Assembly (NCBI GenBank): GCA_024704765.1
Contig: JAKMXF010000324.1
Span: 1 to 64,000 of the forward strand
Origin: Oopsacas minuta
Taxonomy: Eukaryota; Porifera; Hexactinellida; Lyssacinosida; Leucopsacidae
Reading direction: 5' to 3'
DNA: 64,000 nucleotides
How positions within the stretch are numbered: the stretch's first letter is position 1; each line of letters opens with the position of its first letter. The notes under the pieces are model-generated. The model saw nothing but the letters and a program-made list of their open reading frames with translations. It searched no databases and was not told where the DNA came from. Both the position numbers and the translations under genes were made by a program. Positions 43,262 to 54,100 of the stretch are shown here, one piece after another.

Positions 43262-44494
43262 CTATGAAGTGTTTGGAGTTGGAATCTTTTCTTTTGGCGA
43301 CGTTAACTCTGAAAAAGGATTGGCTACTGTCAGTTCTTTAGTTCCTGTTTGCTCAGGTGAAAGTGGCGCGAATATTGATTCTAGTTTTGTATAAGAACTT
43401 GTTCGCTCTTTTTGAAATAATTTCGTGAATGAATTACTTCTGCTCCCAGAATTACTCCCGCCAGCAACATTCCTTTTCGCAATAGAAATAAACTCATCAT
43501 CAATCGTAGGTGTGGCGCCAGAATCAGTAGGCTCAACACTCGGAACTATATCAACAGAATTATAAGAAAATGAATCATAAAATGAAACTCGATTATTCGC
43601 TTTTGTTTCTTCTGAAAAAGGCATTATTTCATGGAAATTATCATCAAAGTTAAAAGATGACATTTCAGGAGTTACGAATGGGTTCAATGGTGCCTGGGGT
43701 GTAGCGGTCTCGAGAGATTTCGTTTCCATAGAAAGCTCCTCAATCATAGAGTCCAGCTCAGCTGTCACATGGGTCGCTGAGGCACCAAATGTTGTCGGAA
43801 ATATAACTTGGTGTTCATCTAGCGCGTGTTCGGAGAGATATGCAGAAAGTGGCCTCTGTTGTTCGGACTGCGATTCTGGCATCTGAATTTCAGGAGGTTG
43901 TGTTTCCGCCTTCCGTCTTTCCAACTCTCGCTTCTTGCGTTTTTTAGCTCGATGGATTTTATGGACAACAAAATACATTTCTTTGAGAGTAGTAATAACT
44001 CTATCAGCTGTCTTTTCATCAGATTTGAAAGCGTATAATCGATAGCATTTCTTCTCTTCACTCGAAACATTGCAAATAAACACAAACACCTTTTTGTTGT
44101 CAGGAGCCTTCGACGCATACACAAGTTTATAAACAGGAAAACGTAATTTCAAAGCCGAACCACCGTCATCAAAAACCGAAATACCATTACCCAACTTCAT
44201 TCGCAATTCAACTTGGCGCTTTTTACCGCCCAAACTACGTTTGCCATCTCTCACCAAATCGATAGCTAAATGAACCAATTGGGTGTCACGAGGGTCATGT
44301 ATCTTATGGGAACCTATATACCTAGCATCATATACGGATTCATATTGTGAATACTGATTGAATAGCTCTACTATCTTCTCACGGGTGGATTTCTCTGGTG
44401 TAGTTGTTATAGGTATAGAAGAATGGATAACACTGTAATCTGTGTTACGAGGTTTGGAGGAGGTTAGATCGACCAAAAACTTACGAATAGACAT
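43262..44494 (-). CDS. PTB-domain adaptor with NPF motifs
   Basis: Intronless, 410 aa. Residues about 45-190 form a PTB/PID domain of the Dab/Numb/GULP type (YDARYIGSHKI strand, VYKLVYASKAPDNKKVFVFI, and a C-terminal helix VITTLKEMYFVVHKI), followed by a Lys/Arg-rich helix. The C-terminal half is disordered and carries endocytic motifs: NPF at 271-273 and 392-394. NPF peptides bind EH domains (Eps15, EHD), and PTB domains bind NPxY tails of membrane receptors, so a cargo adaptor for endocytosis is likely. No single orthologue is clear: the domain spacing resembles Dab/ARH/Numb only loosely. Residues 200-250 are Gln/Glu-rich. Confidence 0.78.
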   Translation of the reverse strand: MSIRKFLVDLTSSKPRNTDYSVIHSSIPITTTPEKSTREKIVELFNQYSQYESVYDARYIGSHKIHDPRDTQLVHLAIDLVRDGKRSLGGKKRQVELRMKLGNGISVFDDGGSALKLRFPVYKLVYASKAPDNKKVFVFICNVSSEEKKCYRLYAFKSDEKTADRVITTLKEMYFVVHKIHRAKKRKKRELERRKAETQPPEIQMPESQSEQQRPLSAYLSEHALDEHQVIFPTTFGASATHVTAELDSMIEELSMETKSLETATPQAPLNPFVTPEMSSFNFDDNFHEIMPFSEETKANNRVSFYDSFSYNSVDIVPSVEPTDSGATPTIDDEFISIAKRNVAGGSNSGSRSNSFTKLFQKERTSSYTKLESIFAPLSPEQTGTKELTVANPFSELTSPKEKIPTPNTS

Positions 44495-44957
44495 ATTTGA
44501 TGGCTAAAATAGCATACAAGAATAATTTGGGAAATTGCCTTCCAATAATCCAATTAGATTATGCCAGTGTTTCCACACCTTCTGTAGAACCCCTACCATG
44601 GTGCAATACAAATTTAGAGATCATGTGGACCCCCTGCTGTCGTCCGTGGGCCAACAAGGGGAGATTGGGAACAGTTGGAATAGCTCATCAATTAATAAGG
44701 AACTTTGGATAATATGTAAAAATTATCACCCCTAACAATCAGTTAATATGAACTACGGATAAGGGCAGAAAATGGGCTATGAAAATATTGTGAGCCTTTC
44801 GACTGACAATTACTTGAACAAATGGCACACAAAGACAAAACAATAATGAGGATAGATTGATCATAAATTGATAATTTGTAAATGTTCACACACGGAAGAA
44901 TTACTACGCAAAAAGTTAAAATAAATACTATTATTAACTGATCAATTACCTTATTAG
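44495..44957. other. Intergenic with a MITE
   Basis: Short spacer between the PTB gene promoter and the NSD 3' end. Mostly occupied by hAT-like copy E. Confidence 0.6.
44565..44678 (+). repeat. hAT-like MITE, family 1 copy E
   Basis: Most complete copy: it begins CAGTGTTTCCACACC and ends TTGGGAACAGTTGG, which reads CCAACTGTTCCC in reverse. The core has GTGGACCCCCTGCTGTCGTC followed by CGTGGGCCAACAAG. About 114 bp, no coding capacity. It lies 70 bp upstream of the PTB gene start codon. Confidence 0.75.
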
Positions 44958-47900
44958 TTAAGAGGTCGGATTGCTAGCTGCCAAAAACGGTTTGACGTCA
45001 CACTCTCTCTCATCTCCAGGGTCTGACTGTGGATGCAATAAGAAATAATTTGAAATGTCAAACTTCCCATGTTCTTTGCAGTAAAATTTCTCTTCCAAAT
45101 TGACTCCAACTGGCATATGCATAGTACAATAAGAATTCGGGCAAATTAAGCATTGGATGTTACAAGCTCCGCCACAGACATTGCAAAAATGCCATGGGCA
45201 CTTCCACTGGCCACGTGGCAATTCTTTTCGCTCGACACATTCCAGATGGTACGATTTCTGACAGAAATCACACATTATTAGTAACCCACCATCTTGACAA
45301 ACGAAACAGTCATCATCATGAAGAACGAGGGGTGTTTTTGCTAAAGTACGTACACGTTTTTTACGGCGTCCAGATTTTGGTCCCCCCTTCCTTTTGCTCC
45401 CCTTGTTGGTCCCATTGGCGTCCGATTGTTGTGGGTTGGGTGGCGGACGTAGACCAATAAAACCTGAGCAATTAGTTGCATTACATTTACATTCCAAACG
45501 GTTGTTCCCAAGGCAATCTAACTGATAATCGAAAGTCAACTCCTCACCTAATGAAATCTCTCTGTTTGCGAATAGGCCTATACGAGTCTCACCGTTGATA
45601 ATCCGTTTTTCAGTCCGGCAATTCGGGTCGCAGGAATGGTTCATAAATCGCGCATTATTCCCGCGGAAGCAGGCATCAACTATCAGTACTTTATCAATGG
45701 TTAACATGTAGAAATTCGTTAAGCCTTTCTCCTGCGCAGTTTTGATTCGATCCATACACATTGAGTAGCTAATCATCTCTCCTTTGTACTCAATCACAAA
45801 CTGGTCAGTGTGGATATTTTCTAGAGATTTCAAGCCCCAACCTCGGCCAACGGTCCAAAAGGAATGTGTTGAGATTTCCTCTGAATTTTGTAACCGCATG
45901 TTACCGCATAGATCAGCTACTGGGCAGTTCTCTTTTGAGCATTCAGTCTTCAACATCCGGTTGATACACTTAGAATCTGACACACATGGAGATTCACTCG
46001 TGCAAGCACAAGCATCAGCCAATACTACGGGTGGTTTGATGGTCAAATATTTATTATTTCTAATCGATATGAATTTATTCGAGGTGTGACTGTGTCGAGT
46101 TATGTCACCTTCTTCATGAAGCTCTAAGGCAGTTTTCGCATCATCAACTGCTGTGCGAAATTTAGCGTTTATTCCTTTTTGAGTTTTGCCGTGAATACAT
46201 TTGTCTTCTTTCAAGAAAGGATATACTCTCCCGTGATGGACCCAACCGTAATTCTCAGTCCCGAAGAAATGTACTACGAACTCACCAATGGAATGTTCTG
46301 TTATCTAAAATTATAAATTATATACACAGAAGATTCTGATTAACATTATAATTCACTGGTAACCCCCTTCAATAGTATTTCAAAAATTTGGACTATGGAT
46401 AAGAATAGATATGTAAATGAGAGTCTACTGTATTGTCGATAATCTAAACGTGTTTAGATTCTGGCCGATAAGTAACAGGGCTTGTCATTATATAAATACA
46501 GTAGACTCCACTTAATAGGGTCACTTCGGGACCAAGGCCAATATGACCCGATTAGCTAGAGCTATTAAACACTATTTGCACAGCTCTTTTGTGGTCAAGT
46601 GACCTGCCACTAACCTGCATGTTCTCAGGGGTATCATAATCTCCACATATCTGTGCAGGCCACCATCTGTGATTTCCATGTTTAGCCCAGACAATACTAC
46701 CAGGTGTAGGCTTATAGCAGTGATGACACTCTCTGCAGTACCACTTGTCTTCTGATGAAGATATTGCATGATGGTTAGTGTCGAGGCAAGAGAGATGGTA
46801 TGCAGCTGGACATGTCTGTATAATATACGTTAATTAATAGGTAATGTATTTTAAAAAATAGAGCCTATAACAAATTAGCGCGTATTCTAACCTCACAACA
46901 AATAAGTGTACCAGAAATGCCACATTCAAAACACCAGTTAACATTCAGCACACTAGAAGCAATAGGCTTAGAACAGTGTTTATAGCAGATCATTGATTGA
47001 TTGGAGAGAATCTCACAACCAGATGGCAGACAGGCATGTCTGTTATGATAGGAGCTTAAACAGCGGACACAGCTTAGCAACTGAACAGACTTATAGGTAT
47101 GTTCTTCTGTGTAGTCACAAGTTAGGCATACATGACGCGGGCATCTGTGCTTCGGTAACTTTTCTAGAGAAATAAATATAAATGGAAAGTGCCAAGCGGT
47201 TTGAGCCACTTTTATGGGTCTTAAGTTGTCATTAAGTATATCAAACCATGAACAAAATTTTATCATGTAACTTTGACATTCCATAGTTACAAACCTGTTG
47301 TTATGGTGGATAGAGTAGTATCTGTATCTAATCTAGTGCCGACTGCTTGCTGAGCACATTTCATATGCATTTTAGTGACACAATTCTTGACACTACATCT
47401 CATACAATCCTCGTCTAGAACCGCCTGACACTTAGTGCAAATAATTTCATCACTAGAACACTCTGGGCATTTAGTAGCACTTGCTTTTACTGGCGATTCA
47501 GATTGTATGGTTGGGAAGCAAGGCTTATGGAATGTTCTAGAACATTTTCCTTCACACACTATTACATTGCTGTCTATGTCTCCACATTTGAAGCAAACTC
47601 CTGTAACACAATTATATAGTCAACATTACACTGTATCCAAAATGTTACATCGAATACATAAATACCGAAATACCCGCTTATAAAGAAGTCTTAAAAAGTA
47701 CAAATATGGTCCCAAGCAGTCAAAGTAACATATAATACAACGGTTAGATCGAAGCGGTGTCTTGTTATTCGATATAACGAGAATTTACTGTATTTCCAAG
47801 TGTATGAATACAGAGGATAAGCACCATCCTCTGGAAAACGAATCTCATATATTCCTGTATATTTATACCGGTTATAAGAATATGTCTTGTTAATCCCAAG

Positions 47901-48852
47901 GGTGTTCTTATAACCGGAATATACTGTATTTTACAAATATATCACCTAATTTCTGAGATGGGATAGTGAATGGAAGAGATCTTTTAGGCATTGGAAACTC
48001 AAATGTCTGGTACTGCTGTGTGATATCTCCATTACGTAAAGTTGATTCTGTGTGTGAGTAGAAATCAAACTTGAATCTGCCCTCTGGAGATAAACTTCTG
48101 GATTTCTGTTGTACACTAGTTAGCTTGGTTGAATGCGGTTTAGGCCTAGAAATTGGGTATATAAGTTGATTTGTAACTCAAGAAGTAAATAAAGAGGTGG
48201 ACAACATTTGTGAATGATAAGGTAGCCCAAATTATCCTTTACACCCTGGGAAGTGAATTTGTCAGAACAGAAATTCATTTTAGTACTTTTTAGGTTCAAA
48301 AGTTGGGAAAAGTGAAAAATCTCAAATATCTGACAAAAGCAGATGCTCGTAACTACGAAAAAGTATTAGCAAAATATCATAAAATTGTTGAGCTAACGTT
48401 TTAGTTATTCTGTTAGAATTGAGTCTATTCGGTAGTTTCACGAGTTTCTTTATTGGATAATTGCTCTTAGGTTTCACATCTTCTGTAGCGGCGATCTTCT
48501 CATTCATCCCCGTATTCTCAGCGAGAGTTTTCTCTGAAGAAATCCTAGGCTGAAACACAACTTTCCTTTGATGTAGGAGAGAGGGTGAGGCAGAGGGAAT
48601 GGCAGAAATAAGAGATTGTGGCGCCCATAACGACACAATCGGTGAATCAGTCAAATCAATAAACTGGTACGTAACTCCGTTTTTATGAACCATGGACTGC
48701 TTAGTTTGTGGTTGAGTCCCGATATGCCCTCTTACCCAACCTAATCTAGGAATAGTACAATATATAGTCTCCCCAGGTTTGTGAGGAACAGGTGAATGCA
48801 GAATTTCTGGAGATATTATTACCTCAGCCTCTGATTTAGCAGCTTCAGCCAT
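44958..48852 (-). CDS. NSD-type histone H3K36 methyltransferase
   Basis: Six exons: 48398-48852, 47946-48145, 47295-47600, 46892-47163, 46615-46815, 44958-46304 (926 aa). All phases agree. Order: N-terminal region with a degenerate PWWP-like start (GETIYCTIPRLGWVRG), several PHD/zinc fingers (VCFKCGDIDSNVIVCEGKC; SCVRCLSSYH; CFECGISGTLICCETCPAAYH), a PWWP (WAKHGNHRWWPAQI to GWVHHGRVYPF), AWS (CACTSESPCVSDSKC), SET with RFMNHSCDPNC and GEELTFDYQ, post-SET CKC-x-AT-x-CSG, and a final C5HCH PHD pair. This order is diagnostic of NSD1/2/3, which dimethylate H3K36 in active chromatin. At 926 residues it is shorter than the vertebrate proteins, mainly in the disordered N terminus. The donor of exon 1 (gttagc) is unusual but restores phase 2. 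Introns contain pogo-like and family 4 MITEs. Confidence 0.93.
46421..46508. repeat. Perfect 12-bp inverted repeat, pogo-like ends
   Basis: GAGTCTACTGTA at 46421-46432 and TACAGTAGACTC at 46497-46508 are exact reverse complements. They face outward, suggesting two adjacent elements or one with nested ends. The right one continues CACTTAATAGGGTCACTTCG. Between them lies the near-palindrome AATCTAAACGTGTTTAGATT. Located in the NSD intron between exons 5 and 6. Confidence 0.7.
47665..47792. repeat. Pogo-like MITE, family 2
   Basis: AAATATGGTCCCAAGCAGTC and AAAGTAACATATAATAC match the 3129 and 63712 elements. It ends GATATAACGAGAATTTACTG then TA. Located in the NSD intron between exons 2 and 3, 16 bp before a family 4 element. 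Confidence 0.7.
47809..47928. repeat. MITE family 4, second copy
   Basis: Starts TACAGAGGATAAGCACCATC and ends GGTGTTCTTATAACCGGAAT then ATACTGTA. The internal TATACCGGTTATAAG is as in the 42831 copy. 120 bp, in an NSD intron. Confidence 0.8.
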
Positions 48853-49717
48853 TTATTCTAATTACAAACTAGAAGGTAGTGATAAAATGGTGGAGGGTGT
48901 CAAAAAATGGGAGGACAGTGGAGCTAATACGGATGATCTGGCCATGGAAGGAGTATTTCAAATCTCCAAAAAATATCCAGTGCTACTCATTACTCGGACA
49001 TGCTGTTGCTTTCGCCTTTCCTACAAGCGGACTTTACACAATTAAATAGATGAAATCGTCATGGTAACAGGGCCCATCGCCAGGGGATCAGGTCACGCGG
49101 CCTAAGCGCGGAGAGCTCGAAAGAGGTCTAAACATTAGATTATATAATAACTGGGTGACCAGGATTTTGTATAGCTATTATTCTATCAAAGCTAATCAAT
49201 TTTCGCGCGGATACTTCCAGCTAGATTGACAAAAATAGCGGGACGTAAGTTACTAATTTAGCGGGACATCGCGGGATGTAGGATATTTGCATTAGACTGT
49301 GACTATAAAAAAAAACGGAACAATTAAGGTTTTTGGAAAGTTTGGGGGACATTAGCCTCAACATGTCCGAAAAAGCGGGACAGTTGGCTAGTAAGTTGAG
49401 CATCTAGGCGAGAAATTCTCTAAATACTCCCTTATGCAATATAAGATAAACCATTAGGTAATTGTCCCTGAGAATCTGGATGAACCTTTATTCTACTGAA
49501 GTTTGAAATTATGTGAGGTAATATCTTAAGGAATCATTAATAATATAATATATAATATTTAATATTTACAAATCTAATAATAATGCAAGCTAAGATTGCC
49601 CATAGTCCGTGCACATGACGCTTATACAAAATATAAATATACCCATATTACACGAAAACACATATTAATTATTGAAATTCACAACAAACCCCATTCCAAA
49701 GCAACTACCATATCGCT
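48853..49717. other. Intergenic, divergent promoters
   Basis: Between the NSD and seven-TM gene starts. TATAAATA near 49632 may serve the seven-TM gene. The segment 49221-49391 carries repeated GCGGGACA motifs and ends in GGACAGTTGGC, whose complement recurs at 33499. A short ACGTGAC-like GC-richer patch lies at 49075-49130. Confidence 0.5.
49221..49391. repeat. GCGGGAC-motif repeat element
   Basis: AGCGGGACGTAAG, AGCGGGACATCGCGGGATG and AAGCGGGACAGTTGGCTAG recur within 170 bp. GCCAACTGTCCCG (reverse of its right end) is also at 33499-33511, so this is probably an interspersed element. Confidence 0.45.
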
Positions 49718-50755
49718 ATGATCGTTATCGCAGATATCTTCGCATTAATCCTTTCGGTGTTATTGGGAATGTTCTGTTTATTGGCGGGATTCGCATTATT
49801 TTATTTCATACGGAGAAGATACCAATTGTCTCAAGAAATAAATCGAATAACTCCAAGCCAACTATTTTTCTGTGAATACCAAAATCGCAGGAAAAATTTA
49901 AATATCACATCCATGATCACGAATTTTATAATAATTATTCTACTGTTAGAACTTTCACAAAATCTCATGTATTTCATATACTTGGCCCCTGATTGGAGGT
50001 TAGTTATCACCCATGAAAGCCCTTCCCAATCGCCAGTGCCCTTGCCAATTCTCCAATACCTGTGCGGGGAAGGAGTTTTCACGACGAGAATTGTAGTTAC
50101 CCCTGTCCTCTCTGTTATAATGAATGTCTTAAGGAGGGTTTATCGGAAACACCCCTATAAATATACAATAATAAGATGGACAGTGTATATATTCATAAGA
50201 GCAATTGTCATGCTAATGCTGAGCCTATTTTGTGGTTTAAATGGCGGGTTTGGCGGATATAAAATATTGGCTGCTTATATTATGAATGTATTCTATTCAC
50301 TTTTCTTTTTTTTGGATTTCTTTCAGTACTTATACTATTCATGGAAATTTTATTTACAACTAAAAAGTCGTGAAGAAGAAATACGAATTTTTCACTATGA
50401 CCTTGAAAAATGTAGAGACAGTAAAAAACTTCGCCAGAATTTCTTGGTCTCTACGAGTTTAGTTGTCCTGTCATTGGTCTTTTTTGTGATTGGAGCGGGT
50501 CTTCCCATCGTAGTGTTCTATATACCCACAATATTTGACCCCAATCTCAAAGATATCTTGATGACATCACACGAATACTTCAGCAATTATGTCACATTAC
50601 CATCTCTAGTTATACATACATTTCTAACAATTGTTTATTATTTGTATATATTTGTTTATATTGTTGTGACGTCTGTCAGGAGTAAACAAAAGCTAGAGAA
50701 CATAAACAAGGAAATCAAACCACTGATGGAGGCATACCATAATACAATTTATTAG
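49718..50755 (+). CDS. Orphan seven-transmembrane protein
   Basis: Intronless, 345 aa. Seven hydrophobic helices at about 4-29, 66-90, 113-134, 148-171, 182-203, 247-275 and 300-325. The first loop (RRRYQLSQEINR to QNRRKN) and the loop before helix 6 (WKFYLQLKSREEEIRIFHY) are highly charged, so by the positive-inside rule the N terminus is outside and the C terminus (VRSKQKLENINKEIK) inside, the topology of a GPCR. Cys residues are present in the outer loops and helices (YLCGEG), but I see no DRY, NPxxY or other class A/B/C signature. It could be a divergent sponge receptor or another seven-helix protein. A possible TATA box lies about 85 bp upstream. The function is unknown. Confidence 0.68.
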   Translation: MIVIADIFALILSVLLGMFCLLAGFALFYFIRRRYQLSQEINRITPSQLFFCEYQNRRKNLNITSMITNFIIIILLLELSQNLMYFIYLAPDWRLVITHESPSQSPVPLPILQYLCGEGVFTTRIVVTPVLSVIMNVLRRVYRKHPYKYTIIRWTVYIFIRAIVMLMLSLFCGLNGGFGGYKILAAYIMNVFYSLFFFLDFFQYLYYSWKFYLQLKSREEEIRIFHYDLEKCRDSKKLRQNFLVSTSLVVLSLVFFVIGAGLPIVVFYIPTIFDPNLKDILMTSHEYFSNYVTLPSLVIHTFLTIVYYLYIFVYIVVTSVRSKQKLENINKEIKPLMEAYHNTIY

Positions 50756-51196
50756 AACCATGATGGTAATTATTCTTAAATTTGTTTGTCAATATTTTGT
50801 TGTTATTTATGGATAATTATATTTTCATCATTCTAATAGCTTACAAACGATTACCCAATTCCATTCAAATTTTATAACATTCTATGTTGGGCCCTGTGGC
50901 CAATAATTTGATCTTTCCAGTGCTCTAAGGGGTAATTCATAGCTGTGTGAATTCTCAAAAGTGGCAATAGTCTTATTGAACCGAAATAGACTAGGAATAC
51001 AGTGAAGTGGCGATTTGCGACAATTTATCCCCATTATGCCAGTTCGCCATTAGTCAGTCAAAGATAGCTACACCACCGTAGTAAGGTTCATTTGAAACGT
51101 GAGAAATTGCATAACTTATTATTTGTATGTTATAACCAAATCAAAAGTCATATTCCTTCTATTTGAAAATTTGTCTTCTAATATTAGCTCACTATA
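50756..51196. other. Intergenic
   Basis: About 440 bp between the seven-TM gene and separase, both on the plus strand. No feature recognised beyond the separase 5' flank. Confidence 0.55.
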
Positions 51197-54100
51197 ATGA
51201 GCAGTGATTCATCAAAGGATAATTTAGAAATTCTCTTACGGCCTTTTGAAGATTGTCACGTAACTTTTGTCAAATTACTGAAGAGAGAAACTGAAAAGGA
51301 ATGTATTTTCCTACTTTCTAAATTCTCAAAAGATATTTCTTCCAGTAAAACCGCCTCCAAACAGATCATAAAAATTCTTTATTTTGTTATTGAAAGAATT
51401 TCTCTTTTTCAAGAAAAAGGTCTGAATTTTCTAACTACTGATATTGAGAAATGTTTTGCCACTATTTTACACTCTCTTTCCAGTTCTCACAAGATTGATG
51501 GAACAACTTTTGAGCTATTTATAGCGATTATAAAACAAATTCATAAATTTATAGATTTTCACGTCAAAACAGCTGAGAATATTTCTGAAAATATTTTCAC
51601 GATTTGTGGTCATATTTTCTCAATTTTATGGAAATATATAAATAGCATAAATCTTGAGCCTCCACGATTAGTTGAGGCGCGAATCCGTTCTCTAAATTTG
51701 TTTATTTTCCCCCTCAATATTCTAATTCAAGATATTTCACTTTACATATGCACAATCTATACAAATCACATTTATCCACGGATATTTCTGAAGAAGATCA
51801 AAAGAAAATTTCATCAATTTTGGTGACCCAATCTCTTAAGTGGCTCAAAATACCACAATTCAATTCTGAAACGGTCTTATCATTAATTCTTTCAAAAAAT
51901 AATTTTTATTCGCTTATTATTGTTCTTATAACAATCGCTTTTGGATCGAAAGATACGCCTATTTCTGGCAAAATAATTCTAAAATGTTTCTTACAAGAAT
52001 TATCAAATATTCAGAGTAACCCGCCTCTACTTACAATAGGAATAGCTGTTGCTATTATTAGAATTCATACATTGGAGAATTTGGAATTTCCCCCTGGAAT
52101 GTTGGAGAAAATTGATAATATTTTGAATTTTGTTTTAGAAGAAGATTTGGCAGATTTGTACTCGCATTATTATCAGATAATTCCGATTTTATTGAAAGAA
52201 ATCGGAGTCTTTATTGAGAAACAGAAGAATCCACAAATTATTCTTTGTTATAAATCCATTTTACGGATTATTGAGATATTTACGCGCGAATTATTTCATA
52301 AATACCAAGATTTTTGTCAAGTTTTTTCTGACGAAATCGAGTTTACTATTTCGGTGCCTTTGAATATTATGCGAAACGCTTTTCAACATTTCTCAAAACT
52401 TGAATTTTGTACAGAAGATCATATCCATGGTTGGATTAATACATTCTCAAGATTCTACAGAATTTTAACAAAAGTTCGGACAAAAGAAACAAAATTTAAA
52501 ACTCAAAATTTCGAGGTTTATCTGACTGCCTCCTTAGTCAGAATTCATCATATAGCAGTTCTAGCAAATAAACATAACAACCAAGATGGCGCGTTGGAAT
52601 TTTTGATGGACTCTATTGAAATGACGTCAGAGATATTAGAGCCAATCAAATTTGAGGGTATACCAGAGGTTTTGTATCTTTTAGAACTTTTGGCCAATTT
52701 GTTAATTTGCCCACCAAGAAATTTCTCAAAAGATTTGGCGAAAAGGGCCAAAGATATTATAAAGTTGTTCTCCCTCGATTTTTATTTGTCATCGGCAGAA
52801 AGGAATGCCAAAATCCTCCGAAATTGGGTCAGAATATTATTTTTACATAATAGAGATTTTGAAGAGACTTTGTTTCAAATTTTAGCTATGAAATACAATC
52901 TTAATTCGGAACAGAAAGGACAGATTATTGACTTAGAACATGAAATTTTACAAACAACTTCAACACCCTTGAATCCTGAATTACTCGATCTTATCCTCAA
53001 CAAATATTCTACAAATAAACCCTCACTACAAGATTCTATTTCTCTAAATCCAGTTGGGCCTCTCCTAAAAATTTCCTATTTATACGACTGTGGAGAATGG
53101 GATTTGGCTGTTGAGCAAATCGCTGAACTTTTAAACGAGATTTTTGAGACAAAAATTACGTTAGAATCGATTCAAACTTACTCTTTAGCCAAATTCTGGT
53201 CTGCCCTTCTGAGTTATCAGATTTCAAATAAACAGGATTTACAATTGGCGCCTAATTATCCTCAAATAAGCTCTGAATGTGGGTCAGTTCACATTCCAAG
53301 CATTCCACATGGTTTTCTGGTTGCTATGGAGTATATTTATATTCTTTTGAGATATTTCAAGCGGGAAATTTCGAGTTTTTTCATCAAAGAATTGGAATTT
53401 GCTTTGAAAACTTTGATGTTTATTTTCAACTTATTTTCTAATCAATTCTACTTAGTCTTATCGTTTGTTTGTTGTTCAATCTATCAAGCAGAATTTTGCA
53501 CAAATACTCTAGATTTTGCTGTTCAAACTTTGAACGATTTTACTGAATTTTTGATTGAAAATGGCTACCAAAATACTTTTCAATCTTTGCAGGATATTTA
53601 TGAATTACAAAATGGTGTATTTCAAAACTCTGATGATAGCAATAATGATAATATTTTGAGATATTCGAAAAGTCATATTTTGGCACAGTTCCTCAAAAAG
53701 TCAAACGATAAACTACAATCTCATACCAACTCAAATTCACTCAAACTTTTGATGGAATCAGAATTTGAGTATTTTGCCCTAAAAAACACAGACACAATAT
53801 CCGCTAATAAAATTCGTATTTACACGCACTCGCACTTAATTTCACTTTGTGACACCTTCAGAAAATTCGCGGTGAATGTTCTGACGAATTCATTCACAGA
53901 AAATGCTCATTTCTCAGATAAAAGAATCCCATTTTCAATTTTACCGTCTTTTCTCCAGAGAGTTTTTAGGATTTCTCAAATTTTAATTCAATCTGGAGCT
54001 ACGCAAGAAGCAACCGCGTATATAGATCTTGGTTTCCAAATTTCTGGGAAATTGAATTTGTTTGAGTGGCGATTACAATTTCTGATACTTGGAATTCAGC

